Source: Coprinellus micaceus (lineage: Eukaryota > Basidiomycota > Agaricomycetes > Agaricales > Psathyrellaceae). Taken from it: a DNA stretch of 64,000 nucleotides. Location: assembly GCA_951394405.1 (NCBI GenBank), contig OX596335.1, positions 1,798,001 to 1,862,000 of the forward strand. Reading direction: 5' to 3'. The notes below the pieces were generated by a model that was given only the letters and a program-made list of their open reading frames with translations, was not told where the DNA came from and made no database searches. Below are positions 38,296-50,344 of this stretch, one piece after another (the stretch's first letter is position 1; each line of letters begins with the position of its first letter). A program made the position numbers and the translations under genes.

Positions 38296-40948
38296 GGTCA
38301 CCCAGCCGAGTAGGCTCTAAGCCGGACCCAGCTGGCTCAGCTGGCTGGCTTAGAGCCGGCCAGCTGGGGCCCTAGCTGGGCTGGGCTGGGTCCGGGCTCA
38401 GCTGTAGCACATCAGCTGAGCTGTAGCTGAGCAAGATGAGTGACTAGCTGAGCCACATGAGATGTTGCTCAGCTCATGGAAAGTCAGCTCAGCTGGAACG
38501 TGGGCTGAGCCAGATCAGCTGAGTCCAGCTGAGTCCAGCTGAGCAACCTCAGCTGGGCTGACAATAACCACCCCCAACACTTGTAAAAGATTTGGCAAAA
38601 GGGCTGGCTCAGCCCATCTCAGCTCAGCTTGCTCAGCTGCAGGGCTGAGCTCCTGTCACACTTCTGTCACACTTTGTGTATGTTTGTATATATTTGTCAC
38701 ACCCATGTCACACCTCGCCAAATGTGATTATGACATCATGTCAAATAAAAATAATTATGATGTCATGGTGATAAGATCTATCAATGAGGTCATGATTGTC
38801 AGGCACAGGATGATGTCACACTCATTTAGATAAGAAACAGGCAGATTGTGATGAGCCTGATTGCACTCAGTTCCTGGCCGATAAGGATGATTTTGGTATC
38901 ATTCGAAAGCCCTTATTCAGGGCTTTCTAATGCATGTAACGTTTCTTGAACCTCTTCAATACAGCTGTCAAAAATGAGCATTTTCGTCCATTTCCCATGG
39001 TTTGGGTGCTTGCAAGGCCAGTTCCACCTCAATGCCTGCTCTCTGGTGCCCAGTTGTTGTATCAACAATGTAGCACTAGTGGGGAGTATCTATAATAGCC
39101 CTAATACCACTTTTACCTATACCCTGTCTTCATAAAGCAACCAAAAACTGTAAAAACCTGGTGATTTGTAAGTGTGAAGGTTATTTTATGGTGTCCTAAC
39201 ACTCCAGATGGCCGAATAAATATTTGAAAGTGTTATATGTGTCCTGTATTACCTCTTACATTATCTCCCCCATCTTAAATCCACACCAGTCCTGCTGAAT
39301 TCAGCTCAAAGTGCCAAAAATGATGAACAACAGCTATATTCATGCCCATTCAGTATGATGGAGACTGTGAGACAGCTGGCCACTGTACACACAAAGACCA
39401 CACTTTAAAATGATGCAGAATACAAAAGACCGGAAGGCAAATGGAGCACACATGCCCAAGATATAGCAGGAACACTGCCAGCTTGCAGGAGTTGTGCTGA
39501 ACAACTTTGCACTTTAGTTACAACTGGTACCATATGGACAGTTCAGGCTATATAGCAGCAATGGGTGGTCTGTTTGCTTAGGTGTCTTTTGACATTTGTA
39601 TTTGTGGATGACCTTCTCCTAATTCCATAGACTGAAAAGTGTGTGAACTATTGCGGGTGCCTCAAACCAGTGATACATCGGTTTTCGCACAGCTTATTTC
39701 AGAGCTGGTTGCAATGGATGGAGCTGGTCTGGTACTCAAAGCTGCAGTCTATACCATGTGAGATCACTATCCCAATAGCTTTTAAGTGAGCTGAAAGTGT
39801 GTGTTTATAAGCCCATGCAGCAGAACAAGCACACATGTACCATGCACACCACTGTACAATGTTGGGCAAATTTGATAAGGGGATCTTGTGTGATTTATTG
39901 GTGATAGCAGATGGCTGGGTGATTACACTGCATGTGTCTGCCACCCCCCAATGTCAAAATCTGTTCGCTAATAACCCAAATACATCTGAACCCCAGTGTG
40001 TAAAGGACCATTGCATGTTGCATGGTGGTACTGGGCCTTACATAACACCCTATGTGCTCAAGCAAATTAGGGGATGTGTTCTTGTGTGATTTATGGGTGG
40101 TAGTAGGAAGCTTGATGACCACATTGTGTGTATCCACTTGCCTCTACTGCTGAAACTTGTCTTCTAATTATCCAAATACTCCTGAAACCACAGTAGTCCT
40201 GGCCCTTCCTGTCCACCCAGTTTGTGCTGGAAAGGTTTTGCAAATCACATTCTCCACTGTACTAAGCCAAATGGTGCCCTTGCAAATGCTAGTATTGAGA
40301 AAACCACTATCTGGCATGTGTGAGAACCTCATTTGATTACTGAATATACAAATAAAGATAGAGGCCGCCAAGCGCTTTCTAACGATACCAAAATCACCCT
40401 TATCGGACAAGAATTGACTGTGATATCACACATGCGAATATCAATAGTCTTATCTAAATGAGCTTCATTTCAGATCTATGACATCATATCTATTTGTGTA
40501 TGTATGCCATCATCATTTGTTTGTTTGTCATGTTTGTCTTTGTTTGTTGTGTCACACATTGGTCACATCTGTCACAATGTGACCATCACACCTCAGCTGA
40601 GCTGAGCTAGCTTCAGCTCAGCCACATAGACCAGCTCAGCCTGCTTATGCAGGTGCGAGGCTCAGCCAGCCAACAGTGGGCTGAGCTGGCTGTGCATCAG
40701 CTGAGGTCAGCTGAGGTCAGCTGGGCATGCACCTCCAGCTCAGCTGCATAGCTGAGTCTACCCCAGCCCAGCTGAACATCACTCAGCTTGGCTCAGCTAG
40801 CTGCTCAGCTAGCTCAGCTACAGCTCAGCTGACGCATTACAGCTGAGCCCGCACTCAGCCCAGCCCAGCTAGGGCCCCAGCTGGCCGGCTCTAAGCCAGC
40901 CAGCTGAGCCAGCTGGGTCCAGCTTAGAGCCTACTCAGCTGGGTGACC
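38296..40948. mobile_element. Long terminal-inverted-repeat element, CAGCTGAG-rich, TA-flanked
   Basis: The ends GGTCACCCAGCYGAGTAGG are inverted repeats with very few mismatches over the first about 110 bp. Matching then continues in a decayed form to about 38,930 on the left and 40,370 on the right, including TCATTTAGATAAG and GATTTTGGTATC blocks. The inverted repeats hold dozens of CAGCTGAG/CTCAGCTG words. A TA dinucleotide flanks both ends (38,294-38,295; 40,949-40,950), compatible with a Tc1/mariner-type duplication. The core (38,930-40,370) is AT-rich and non-coding. It is non-autonomous; superfamily uncertain. Confidence 0.75.
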
Positions 40949-40954
40949 TAAGTG

Positions 40955-41780
40955 GGGACTTCTACGATCCCACCACCAAGCAGTTCTTCGTCTCTGAACG
41001 TGCTGAGTTCGACAAACACTACTTTCCTGGTCTCAGGATGAACAACTCCATTGACCACAACCTCCTCCATCTTCTTGGACAACCACCCACCGCTCCCATC
41101 CCCTCTGGCGCCCCTGCTGCGTCCCCAGAGGTTCCTGATGATGTCGAGGTTCCCCAGATGCCTGTGCATCTACCTGCTCACATTGAGCCACCCCCAGCAC
41201 CTCAAGGTGCTTCACCGGTTCCAGTCCCCCTTCTGAATCTGCCTGCTCCTCCACCGCCTGCCCCTGCTCCTGCCCAGCTTCGTGGTGCAAGTCCTGCCCC
41301 TCAGCCTGTCAGACGCACAGGACGGCAGTCAAAGCAGCCAGGGGAGTGGTGGAAGGTGGCTAAACCAGTTCGACGTGGTGCTAGCCTCAGTGATTCTGAC
41401 TCTGACTCTGAATCTGAACGCTCACCCTCTCCTCCTCCTGCACCTGTCCTTCCTGTCCCAGCTCCTGCACCTGCACCTGCACCGCCTCTTGCTGCCCCCA
41501 CACCTCGTCCTCTCACTGCCCCTGTCCTTGGCCAGGCCCTTGCACCGCAACTTGCCCCTGCTCCTCCTGCTCTCTGGGAAGCCAGGGAACCAAGTCCTGC
41601 CGTTGACGATGAGAGTGATGATGACATGGGTGGATATGGTGAAGTCAATGACTTTGCAGGTGTCTCTGCCACTGGTGACCCTCGTACCTACAGGGAAGCC
41701 CTTGCTCGGCCTGACAGTCAGCACTGGGAAGCTGCTGCATGCGAGGAGATCCTCACCCTCACAGGCAATGGGACTTGGGA
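40955..41780 (+). pseudogene. Ty1/copia polyprotein fragment D (linker between integrase and RT)
   Basis: The frame matches, almost codon for codon, the polyprotein of the copia copy at 59,859-63,265, from FYDPTTKQFFVSERAEF through the Pro/Ala-rich linker to ACEEILTLTGNGTW. It starts and ends abruptly, at the boundary of the long-inverted-repeat element and near 41,780. No LTR is attached. Confidence 0.85.
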
Positions 41781-42172
41781 TTCCGACTTCTTCAGAATTA
41801 ATGTGACAGAATGATACTATATGTTAAAATAGCACAGCCACAATTTCCTGTACCCACACTTTTACCCAGCTTGGGCCGTGGGTCCCCACTGGACCTCCAT
41901 TGGAGTCCAACGACATTTTGTCTAATGGACCCCAAATTGCAACCCCAATGGTGTCTTGTCAGTCTAGGCTGGGGAAACCACCTTTTTGTGTCCAATTGGA
42001 GTCCAATGTGTGAATTTTGGGTGGTAGATTGGGGTTGGTTGGGGTGGGCTAGGCCCAACAGGATAGAATTTGGGTGGCGAGATACCCAACAACCCCAATT
42101 GAACTCCAATGGACCCCATTGGGTACCCAATGGAGTCCAATTGGAGAAGTGGGGCACAGTAAAGTACTTGTT
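41781..42172. other. Short insert rich in CCAATTGG-type palindromes
   Basis: It matches neither the flanking copia fragment nor the LINE. Words such as TCCAATTGGAGTCCAA, ACCCCATTGGGTACCCAATGG and TTGGGGTTG repeat on both strands, giving strong fold-back potential. It may be a MITE or part of one; I could not find a target duplication. Confidence 0.45.
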
Positions 42173-44997
42173 AGATGAAAGCCTGCCACAATCTTGACGA
42201 TCACGTACCTGCTTGTTGAGAGCGTTGATCTGGGCACGGTTGAACCTTGCGTACCAGAATGGACATTTCGACGACTCGGCGTCATGGTCCTCCTTCCTGC
42301 AGTTGAGACAACGTACACGATGGGGGCAGACTTTGATCTCCTCTGGGGTGGGGGGAATCGGCTTAGGGAGTTGCTTGGGCTTGCCCTTGCAACAGCTCGC
42401 GTGATGGCGATGCTCGTCCCGAGTATGAGACTCGCCGCAGATGGGGCACCTGCGACGGGTCCGGCACATAAAGTCGGGATGTCCCCATTTGCAACAGTTC
42501 TTGTAGAAGGGGACGCCGGGTTGACGAGGAGTGGACCTAATGAGGCACTTCCTGCCGAGGATATTGATGGTCTTGTTGTTCAAGGCCTTCGCGCAGGTCC
42601 CTGCTTGGGAGTCCCAGATGTTGAAGTAGACGGTCACCGATGTGGAGGCCTTCGACTCGGACTTGATCACCCAGGGACAGGCGGTCGGAATGTAGTGTTC
42701 GCTCAAGGGCGAGGCCTCGAACGCACTGTCGATGTCAGAGTAGACCGTTAGGTTACCCCCGACTTTGTATTTTGGAACACCATGTATCGCGAGATAACTG
42801 GTGGACTGCGGAAGCCTGACCCACAAGTTGCGGGACCAGGCTGGAAGGACTTGGGTGATCCAACTGTGCGCGGCATTCAAGTCACGCTCGTTTGGGACAT
42901 CCGTTGTTCGAAGACTCCAACCCCCATAGGCCTGACTGCCTGAGAGGACTCGGAGCTCTGATCCAGCACGTTGGAGGATGTCGTTCATCCCCCTCATGAT
43001 GAACGCGCTGTCAATCTTGGGAATCTGACCATCCTTCTTGTTGAAGAGGACCATGATCTGCGTGCGAGGCGGACCCTTGGTCGTAGAAGGAGGGATCACT
43101 GTCTTCTTCTTCTTCTGCTTCTTCCCGCTTGAGACGGGGCCGGCAGAGATTGGAGGAGGGTGAACCTGGGGTAGGGGAGGTACAGGGCCGCCGTTGATGA
43201 CCTTGGCGATCTGTATTGGAGTTAAATCAGGTCGAGCCTGCCCCCAGGTGGCAGCAGCCTCAACATAATTCATTTTCGTCTTGCCCCCCTTGGCAACGAC
43301 GTTCCACGGCCTAAGGGCCGGGGGTTTAGGGAGAGGCTTCTTAGGGCCGACCGGAAGGCCGACTCTCTGGAAGGGGACGGCGGGGGCTTTAGGCTGCGGC
43401 CTTGGGCCTCCGTCGTGCACACGCTTCCGTGTAGCCGCAGAGAATGGGAGGCTCGGGTTCGGGCCGGATGGGGCCGGTTCCTGAGCGTCCCGAGAATCTT
43501 CGGGGCGTCCCTCCACTGGGGCGGGACGTTCTGGGAGCGGGTCCTGGTCCACCCGGATGGGCGAGCCGGTGGGTCCACGCTTGCCGCCCCCAGGGGGAAC
43601 AACACGCGAGCGTTGCTTGTTCGTCTTTGATGGAGCGAACGAAGGAGGAGGGTTCTGAGCGGGGTTCTCCGGGGGTGGTGTGTCTGCAAGGCCCTCTCGG
43701 ATCTTGCGTGCAGACACCTCGGTGTACTCTTGCCAGTAGCGGAAGCCCTTGGGAGGAGCTGTAGATAGGGGGGAGGGGGGCCGCCCCTGGGGGTCGGCCT
43801 TCCCCCAGCCTCGAGGTACGAGCACCACCGACGAGGATGACGGCTCTTGAACCGCAGGGCTAACGAGCACATCCTCCATGGGACGTGGTGTAGCAGAGTC
43901 TTGGGGATTCCCACCGGGAGGTACAACCTCGCCGCTAGCATCTCCTCGACGTTGGCAGCCCAGGACCTGATTGCGGGGTCCTCGGCATACATGTTGTTGT
44001 CCTCCTCCCGCACCTGCATAGGGTGTAGGGGGGGGGCGTGTGCGGTGTTGCCGACAGGTCGGCTACGAAGAGGGTCCTCGCTCTCTCCGCGTCCGAGGGG
44101 AGGGATCCTTCCGAATTGCATCGGGGGGATCGGATCCTCTGGGCACGGGGAGTAGCTTGGGTGCGTGGAGACGGCGGACGGGTGCCCGGTGGGGTCACCA
44201 TGTCGTCGTTGTCCAGGGATTTGAACGCTGTCCCCCAGGCAGAGTCTTGGATGGCAGTGTCGAGTCGGTCCCAGGTGAACTGTAGAGTCTTGACCGCCTC
44301 GTACTCGTCAGCGGGAACATCCTGTCTGAGGAAGAACTCGGCAGCCCGATTGAGGGAGGAGATGGTGTCTTCTAGGGTGAGGGTGTGGGAGGGCGCCGGG
44401 GTGGGGAATGGGGTCCTGGTCGCTTCCGAGCCAAGACTCACCTCCTCCTCCTCCTCGTCACTCTCCTCTTCATCCTCAGTCCCATCCTTCTCCCTGTAGA
44501 CTGTGGATGGTGGAATGGTGGCAGAGCGGGCGCTCTGGTCCTCTGTTCCCCCTCCGCTGATGTTCAACGGGTCATCGTCGCTCTGGGCGGCGGTGCTCGT
44601 CGATGTTTGAGATGGTCCGTGCGGAGCCCAAAGGGTCGGCACGTCCGGTGTGTATCGTTCACAGGCTTGCGCCCCTAACGAGGTGGATTGTGGGGCCTGA
44701 GCTGAGACAGGTCCCTGTTGGAGTGCATAGAGGCTGCCCGCGAATGGGGCCTCGGTGTAGAGGAAGCCAGATGGCTGGGATCTCGGGACGACGTGCGGGA
44801 TCGGTTGCCTGGTGGGGACGACTTCTCCCGGCGCGCGGCGGGTTTTTTCTTCATTGAGGACATCAGTGATGCCCTCGGTGGTCGTATACCAGCCTAGCAA
44901 TCGGCAGTACACCTTCCTGGTGACGGGGTAGAGAGGTTGCGAGTGTGGACATTGGTCAGCCCGAATAGGAAGGTGGTGGTAAGAGATCAAGAAGCGA
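42173..44997 (-). mobile_element. LINE copy: 5' UTR and broken ORF1
   Basis: Reading right to left it begins exactly as the full-length LINE (5' end at 44,997, the same CTTGATCTCTTACC start) and covers the 5' UTR and ORF1, ending about 17 bp before the expected ORF2 start. Relative to the intact ORF1 (57,004-59,709) it has frameshifts (near 44,690 and in 43,880-44,120), so no full product is expected. The zinc knuckles (CKWGHPDFMC) are kept. Its 5' end sits inside the reverse-transcriptase region of another LINE copy. Confidence 0.85.
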
Positions 44998-45771
44998 GCC
45001 CTGTCCCACCCCTACGTCCGCCCGGAAAGGTTCCGAGGTAGAGCCATTCCACACATAGGATGTGTGTCGGTCCACCAGGTAGGATTCAAAGAAGGCTACC
45101 ACCATGGGGTGGAAGCCTTGCTTGCGGAGTACCTCGAGTAAGAACTCGTGGTTGATGGACGGAAAGAACTGGGCGATGTCGAAGGCCACAACACTTGTCT
45201 TAAGTCCTGCTGCCCACCCCGTCCGCACCAGGTGCGTAAGGAATAGACCTGCGTCTTCGGTGGAGCGCTGGCGCACCCCTCCCATTTGATTTGGGTCGAC
45301 AAGATCGTACTTGATCATGTCAAACTGAAAACGGTTGGAAATCATCCTTTCAACCAATTTTCCAAGGGTATTCAGAAGCACAATGGGTCTGAACGCCTTT
45401 GGGGCAGAGTACGACGGCTTATTCGGTTTCGGTATGATAATCGAAAGCGAGTCCTTGAAATGTTTTGGCCAGTGCCCAGTTTTTATGCAGGCATTGGCCA
45501 AGTCCATCACGACCTTTTCGCATTCAGATACAGTGAAGATATACTTCAGGTGCTGCCATGTAACATGGTCAGGACCCGGGGCGGAGCAAGATGAGCATGC
45601 CTCTAGGGCTTGCCTCATTTCTAAGAGAGAGAATACTGGCCATTCCCTGACAGGTTCGTCGGGGAGTTCATCCAGTAGACTCAGGTTGACCGGTCGGTCG
45701 TTGGCCGCATTGTAGGTGCCATGTAGGGCTCCCCAAAGCTGGTCGAGATTGTGACAGGACTGTCCGTTCTG
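44998..45771 (-). pseudogene. LINE ORF2 fragment (reverse transcriptase)
   Basis: Matches the intact ORF2 from the CHNLDQLWGALHGTYN segment through FRPIVLLNTLGKLVE and VVAFDIAQFFPSINHE to DVGVGQGS. It is cut on the left by the 5' end of one LINE copy and on the right by the poly(A) end of another. It is therefore the oldest of the three pieces here. Confidence 0.85.
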
Positions 45772-46179
45772 TTTTTTTTTTTTTTTTTTTTTTCTTTTTT
45801 TGAAATCAGCTTTTATATACCGGGGCACAATGGCAGTCCGGTCACTATCAACATACAAAGAAAGCGTGAACGTCACTAACTAAGTACTACTGCAATTATG
45901 AGACATAAAATGTTGACGATTTGGAGACGCCCGGCGCTTGAGGTTTTACCCCCAACCAGCAGACAGACAATGAAAGGCCTTGCGGCACTAACAGATCAGT
46001 ATGTTAAGTCAGCATTCCCACCCAGTCCAGTCCAATCCCCACCAGTACCAGTCCACCACAAGGTGTTATGGGCCCCGGGGGCACACCTTGCCTGCCCCCG
46101 AACGGTGTCCCGCACGGTAGCCGCGCTTCGGGTACCCCTCATCCACATCAGTTGCAAGGACTGACATGTCAGGGTACCT
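45772..46179 (-). mobile_element. LINE 3' end with poly(A) tail, 5'-truncated
   Basis: The plus strand shows a T run (45,772-45,801, one C) followed by the LINE 3' UTR, nearly identical to 52,698-53,080. It stops at 46,179 against a copia LTR. The piece inserted into an ORF2 copy in the same orientation. Confidence 0.85.
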
Positions 46180-46489
46180 TGTAGGAAGTGTAACTGGGGG
46201 CAGGGACACTGAAGCCTCTAGGTCAGAGTACTGAACTGTTGATATTGGGGCATACTGCTACTCACCTGAAGCCTCTAGGTCAGAGGACTGAACTAAGGGG
46301 CCTCAGGGCAATACATGGAGTGTTGATACACAGGAATCAGGTCACATGATGCTAGATGATCCAGATATGATAACTAAGTCCGATTAGATCAAGATAACAG
46401 ATGAAGGGGAAGATCATGATGGATAAGGGGGATCTGTGAATACATAAGGATGGATAAGGGTGGAGTCACCAAGTCACCAAGTTCCAACA
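46180..46489 (-). repeat. Copia 3' LTR of copy A (310 bp)
   Basis: Read on the minus strand it starts TGTTGGAACTTGG and ends ..CACTTCCTACA, a decayed form of the CACTTTCAACA end in the other LTRs. It holds two copies of a unit containing CTAGGTCAGAG, about 57 bp apart. Confidence 0.85.
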
Positions 46490-48387
46490 CACTCCCTTGA
46501 CTGAGACTCACTCCCTTCAGTCAACACACTCCCTTAATCTGCACGGAGTCCAAGTCGTTCTCGTGCAAGTCGGATGGCTGGAAGAGGAAGGGCCTTGGTG
46601 AGGCAGTCTGCAGGCTGCTCAGTGCCCTTGATGTGAACAGGGGCAATGGTACCAGCTTCCACAATGTCTCGCAACCAGAAGAACCGCAGATCCAGGTGCT
46701 TCATGCGTCCAAAGTGCTCAGGGTTCTTGCTGACACTGATAGCGGACTGGTTGTCGATGTGGAGGGTGGAGGGACCATGCTGGGGGAAGCCAAACTCGCC
46801 AAGGATGTTGCACATCCATAGGATCTCCTTTCCAGCCTCAACTGCAATCATGTACTCAGCCTCTGTGCTAGAGAGAGCAACAATGGTCTGCAGCTTGCTG
46901 GACCAGCTCACAGCACCTCCAGCCACAGTGGTGACATAACCACCAGTAGAGCGTCCAGAATCAAGGCAGTCACCATGGGAGGCGTCACAGTAGGTCTCAA
47001 ATGTGACTGAGTCGACGCCTTTTCCACTGTAGGTGAGCTTGTAATCCATGGAGCCCTTGAGGTAGCGAAGGAGGTGCTTGAGAGCAGCCCAGTGACGAGG
47101 TCCTGGATTGGCGCTGAAGCGGCCAAGGAAGCCAACGGCGTAGGAGATGTCAGGACGAGTCATGGTGGCAAGGTAGAGGATGGCACCAAGGATGCTGAGG
47201 TAGGGGATGCTGCGCATGAACTCAATCTCTTCCTGGGTGATAGGACCCATGGACTTGGAGAGCTTGATCCCAGGAGGGAGAGGAGTGCCTACAGGGCTGC
47301 AGGACTCGAAACCGTAACGAGCAAGGATGTCGATGATGTACTGGCGCTGGGAGAGGGAGATGGACCGGTTGGGGCGATCCCTGATGACTTCAACACCAAG
47401 GATGAACTTGGTTTCACCCAAGTCACGCAGCTTGAACCGCTTGGAGAGCTCCTCCACAGTTCGATCCAGTGCCTCCTTGCTCTTGGAGGCCAGAGTCACG
47501 TCGTCAATGTAGACAGGGAGGATGATGTGGACATCTCCATGAGCGTAGATGTAGACAGACCAGTCAGACTGGAGTCGAGTGAATCCCATGTCCAGAAGTG
47601 TGGCATGCAGCTTCTTGTTCCACTGCCTAGCACCTTGCTTGAGGCCATACAGCGACTTCTTGAGCAGGCAGACCATGTTGGGACCACCTTGGTGGAAGCC
47701 CTCAGGCTGGCGCATGTAGATGACTTCGTCCAAGTCGCCGTTGGTGAAGGCAGAGGAGAAGTCGCAGGAACGAAGGTGCATGTCCTCAATCCCAGCAGCT
47801 GCAAGGGCGTTACGAAAGGCAGCAGGACGGAAGGTGGGGGCATAGGTCTCAGAGTAGTCGATCCCAGGACGTTGGCTGCAGCCCTTGGCCACAATACGAC
47901 CCTTGAAGCGTTCGACTTTGCCGTCAGGAGTGCGTTTGGTCTTGAAGACCCAGCCAGAGGGGATGGCCTTGGCTCCAGGAGGCAGTTCGACCAGCTCCCA
48001 AGTCCCATTGCCTGTGAGGGTGAGGATCTCCTCGCATGCGGCAGCTTCCCAGTGCTGACTGTCAGGCCGAGCAAGGGCTTCCCTGTAGGTACGAGGGTCA
48101 CCAGTGGCAGAAACACCTGCGAAGTCGTTGACTTCACCGTATCCACCCATGTCATCATCACTCTCATCCTCAACGGCAGGACTCGGTTCCCTGGCTTCCC
48201 AGAGAGCTGGGGGAGCAGGGGCGAGTTGCGGTGCAAGGGCCCGGCCAAGGGCAGGGGCGGTGAGAGGACGAGGTGCAGGGGCAGCAAGAGGTGGTGCAGG
48301 TGCAGGTGCAGGAGCTGGGACAGGAGGTGCAGGCATGGGAAGGCCAGGTGCAGGAGGAGGAGAGGGTGACCGTTCAGATTCAGAGTA
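46180..48387 (-). mobile_element. Ty1/copia copy A: 3' half with 3' LTR
   Basis: On the minus strand it contains the frame 48,336-46,534 (RT and RNase H to the LRAD stop), a short spacer with polypurine tract AAGGGAGTG, and the 3' LTR (46,180-46,489). RT marks: GWVFKTKRTPDG, YIDDVTLASKSKE; RNase H: YCDASHGDCLDSGRSTGGY and STEAEYMI. Its 5' half is missing; at 48,388 it meets the poly(A) end of a LINE, which landed in the Ser/Asp linker. The frame is open, so truncation is recent. Confidence 0.88.
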
Positions 48388-49385
48388 TTTTTTTGTTTTT
48401 TTTTGAAATCAGGTTTTGTATTCCGGGGCACGATGGCAGTCCGGTCGCTATCAGACATACAAAGAGAGCGCGAGCGTCACTAACTAAGTACTACAGCATT
48501 TATGAGAAATAAAATTTGACAATTTGGAGACGCCCGGCGCTTGAGGTTTTACCCCCAACCAGCAGACAGACAATGAAAGGCCTTGCGGCACTAACAGATC
48601 GGTATATTGAGTCGGCATTCCCACCTAGTCCAGTCCAATCCCCACCAGTACCAGTCTGTCACAAGGTGTTATGGGCCCCGGGGGCACGCCTTGCCTGCCC
48701 CCGAACGGTGTCCCTCACGGTAACCGCGCTTCGGGTACCCCTCATCCGCATCAGTTGCAAGGACTGACATGTCAGAGTACCTACCCAACTGCCTTCACGC
48801 GAGACCTTTAACCAGCAGAGGCCAGTCCAAACCAAAACGGGGCCGCCTTCTCTCAACCATCCCCCTGTGGGGCGTATTGGAACCCGAAGGCCTTCGCCTT
48901 CGGGTTATCCTCTAAAAACCAAACGAGTTCTCGCACAAAGCGGGGATCCCGGTCGTATGTTTGCAGTACACCGCACTGCGTGAAAATATGGTGACGAGTT
49001 TGCACCGGACAGCCGCATTCACATTCGTGAGCGTCATGGCCAGGTATGCGAAACCGGGAGTAATACTCTCCAGTAGGCGTGTGGTTGAGAATGGCTCTGC
49101 ACATACGTGCACAGAGCGCAGTACTCTCATTAACATGTCGGAGCCATACTCCCCCATTGGAGTATGTCGGACGTGTTGGCTTCCCCTTGGGGTCGCGCAG
49201 CACCATGAACTGGTGCCCTAGACAGTCTGGGTTGCGTGCCTGAGTAGCCCACGCGTCCAGTGCGGAGTCGGCAACATGCTTGCGCACGCTATCGAGAGAA
49301 GTAGCGGGTCTCATTCCTGCCAGAGTAGGAGGGAGGCTCCACGCGTGCAAGTGAGCACGATGTTGAAGACCCCACTTCAACTTTG
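48388..49385 (-). mobile_element. LINE 3' fragment with ORF2 C-terminus
   Basis: A T run (48,388-48,404, one G) on the plus strand marks the poly(A). The 3' UTR follows, then an ORF2 C-terminal frame from 48,853 (HVADSALDAWATQARNP, zinc knuckle CECGCPVQTRHHIFTQC). The fragment is 5'-truncated at 49,385, where the LTR of copia copy B starts within the ORF2 sequence (after KLKWG on the reverse strand). Confidence 0.88.
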
Positions 49386-49638
49386 TGTTGGAACTTGGTG
49401 ACTTGGTGACTCCACCCTTATCCATCCTTATCCATTCACAGATCACCCTTATCCATCATGATCTTCCCCTTCATCAGTTATCTTGATCTAATTGGACTTA
49501 GTTATCATATCTGGATCATCTAGCATCATGTGACCTGATTCCTCTGTATCAACACTCCATGTATTGCCCTGAGGCCCCTTAGTTCAGTACTCTGACCTAG
49601 AGGCTTCAGTGTCCCTGCCCCCAGTTACACTTTCAACA
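49386..49638 (+). repeat. Copia 5' LTR of copy B (253 bp)
   Basis: Starts TGTTGGAACTTGG and ends CACTTTCAACA. It has only one CTAGGTCAGAG unit (as CTCTGACCTAGAG), explaining why it is 56-57 bp shorter than LTRs A and C. The rest is nearly identical to them. Confidence 0.88.
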
Positions 49639-50344
49639 AGTTATGAGCCCCGCGCTCTGAAGACCTCCTTCGTCGTTGTTTCTGCGTTCACCCCACTGCG
49701 TACACGTTTCTCACTCGTTCCCCAACGTTTCACGCGTCTACGCCCGCCGGTTCTCTCGCAATCGGCCTCCCAATTCTCGACGACTTCGACCCTCGTTTCC
49801 CGGCCTCCCTTTGCTGCTGGCCCCTTGCTGTCTCCCCCAGTCGACTCGACGCCAGCGTTTCTAGCCTCCCTCTCGTTCCCTGCCACGTAGCTTGCCAGCT
49901 CATCGCAGGATCGGCCCATCTTCCTCCACCCCCAACTCATTGCTTTTGGGGTTCCCTTTGTCTTCGCTATTTCGGACCGGCTACTCGGTTCCCTCGGTTC
50001 CTCGCTTCCGCACAGGCTCACCGGTACGGTCCCCTACGCGCTCCCGCGATTTGGACACGTCAGCCGCAGCCTGCCACGTCGTACGACTTGTTCTATTCTG
50101 GGTGCTCAACTCGGTCCGATCTCCCTTCGCGTTCTTTTGCTGATTGCGAGTCCGCTGTCACCCGCACACCCTTCCTTCAATGTTCAACGTATCCCTCGCA
50201 CCGTCCTCAACACGTCACCACAACAACTGAACCGCCAACTGCAGCCCCTTCGACGCTGTGACGCATTCTTTCCCCCCAGCCTCAACTCTCTCTCATCTCC
50301 CTCCCAGGCAGATCGATATTCGATTGTCTGTAGCAGCTCTCCCA

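Noticed and set aside
46633..48406. Long plus-strand frames (431 and 100 codons) over copia copy A, and similar over copy C
   Set aside because: They mirror the minus-strand pol frame, whose RT and RNase H motifs are unmistakable.
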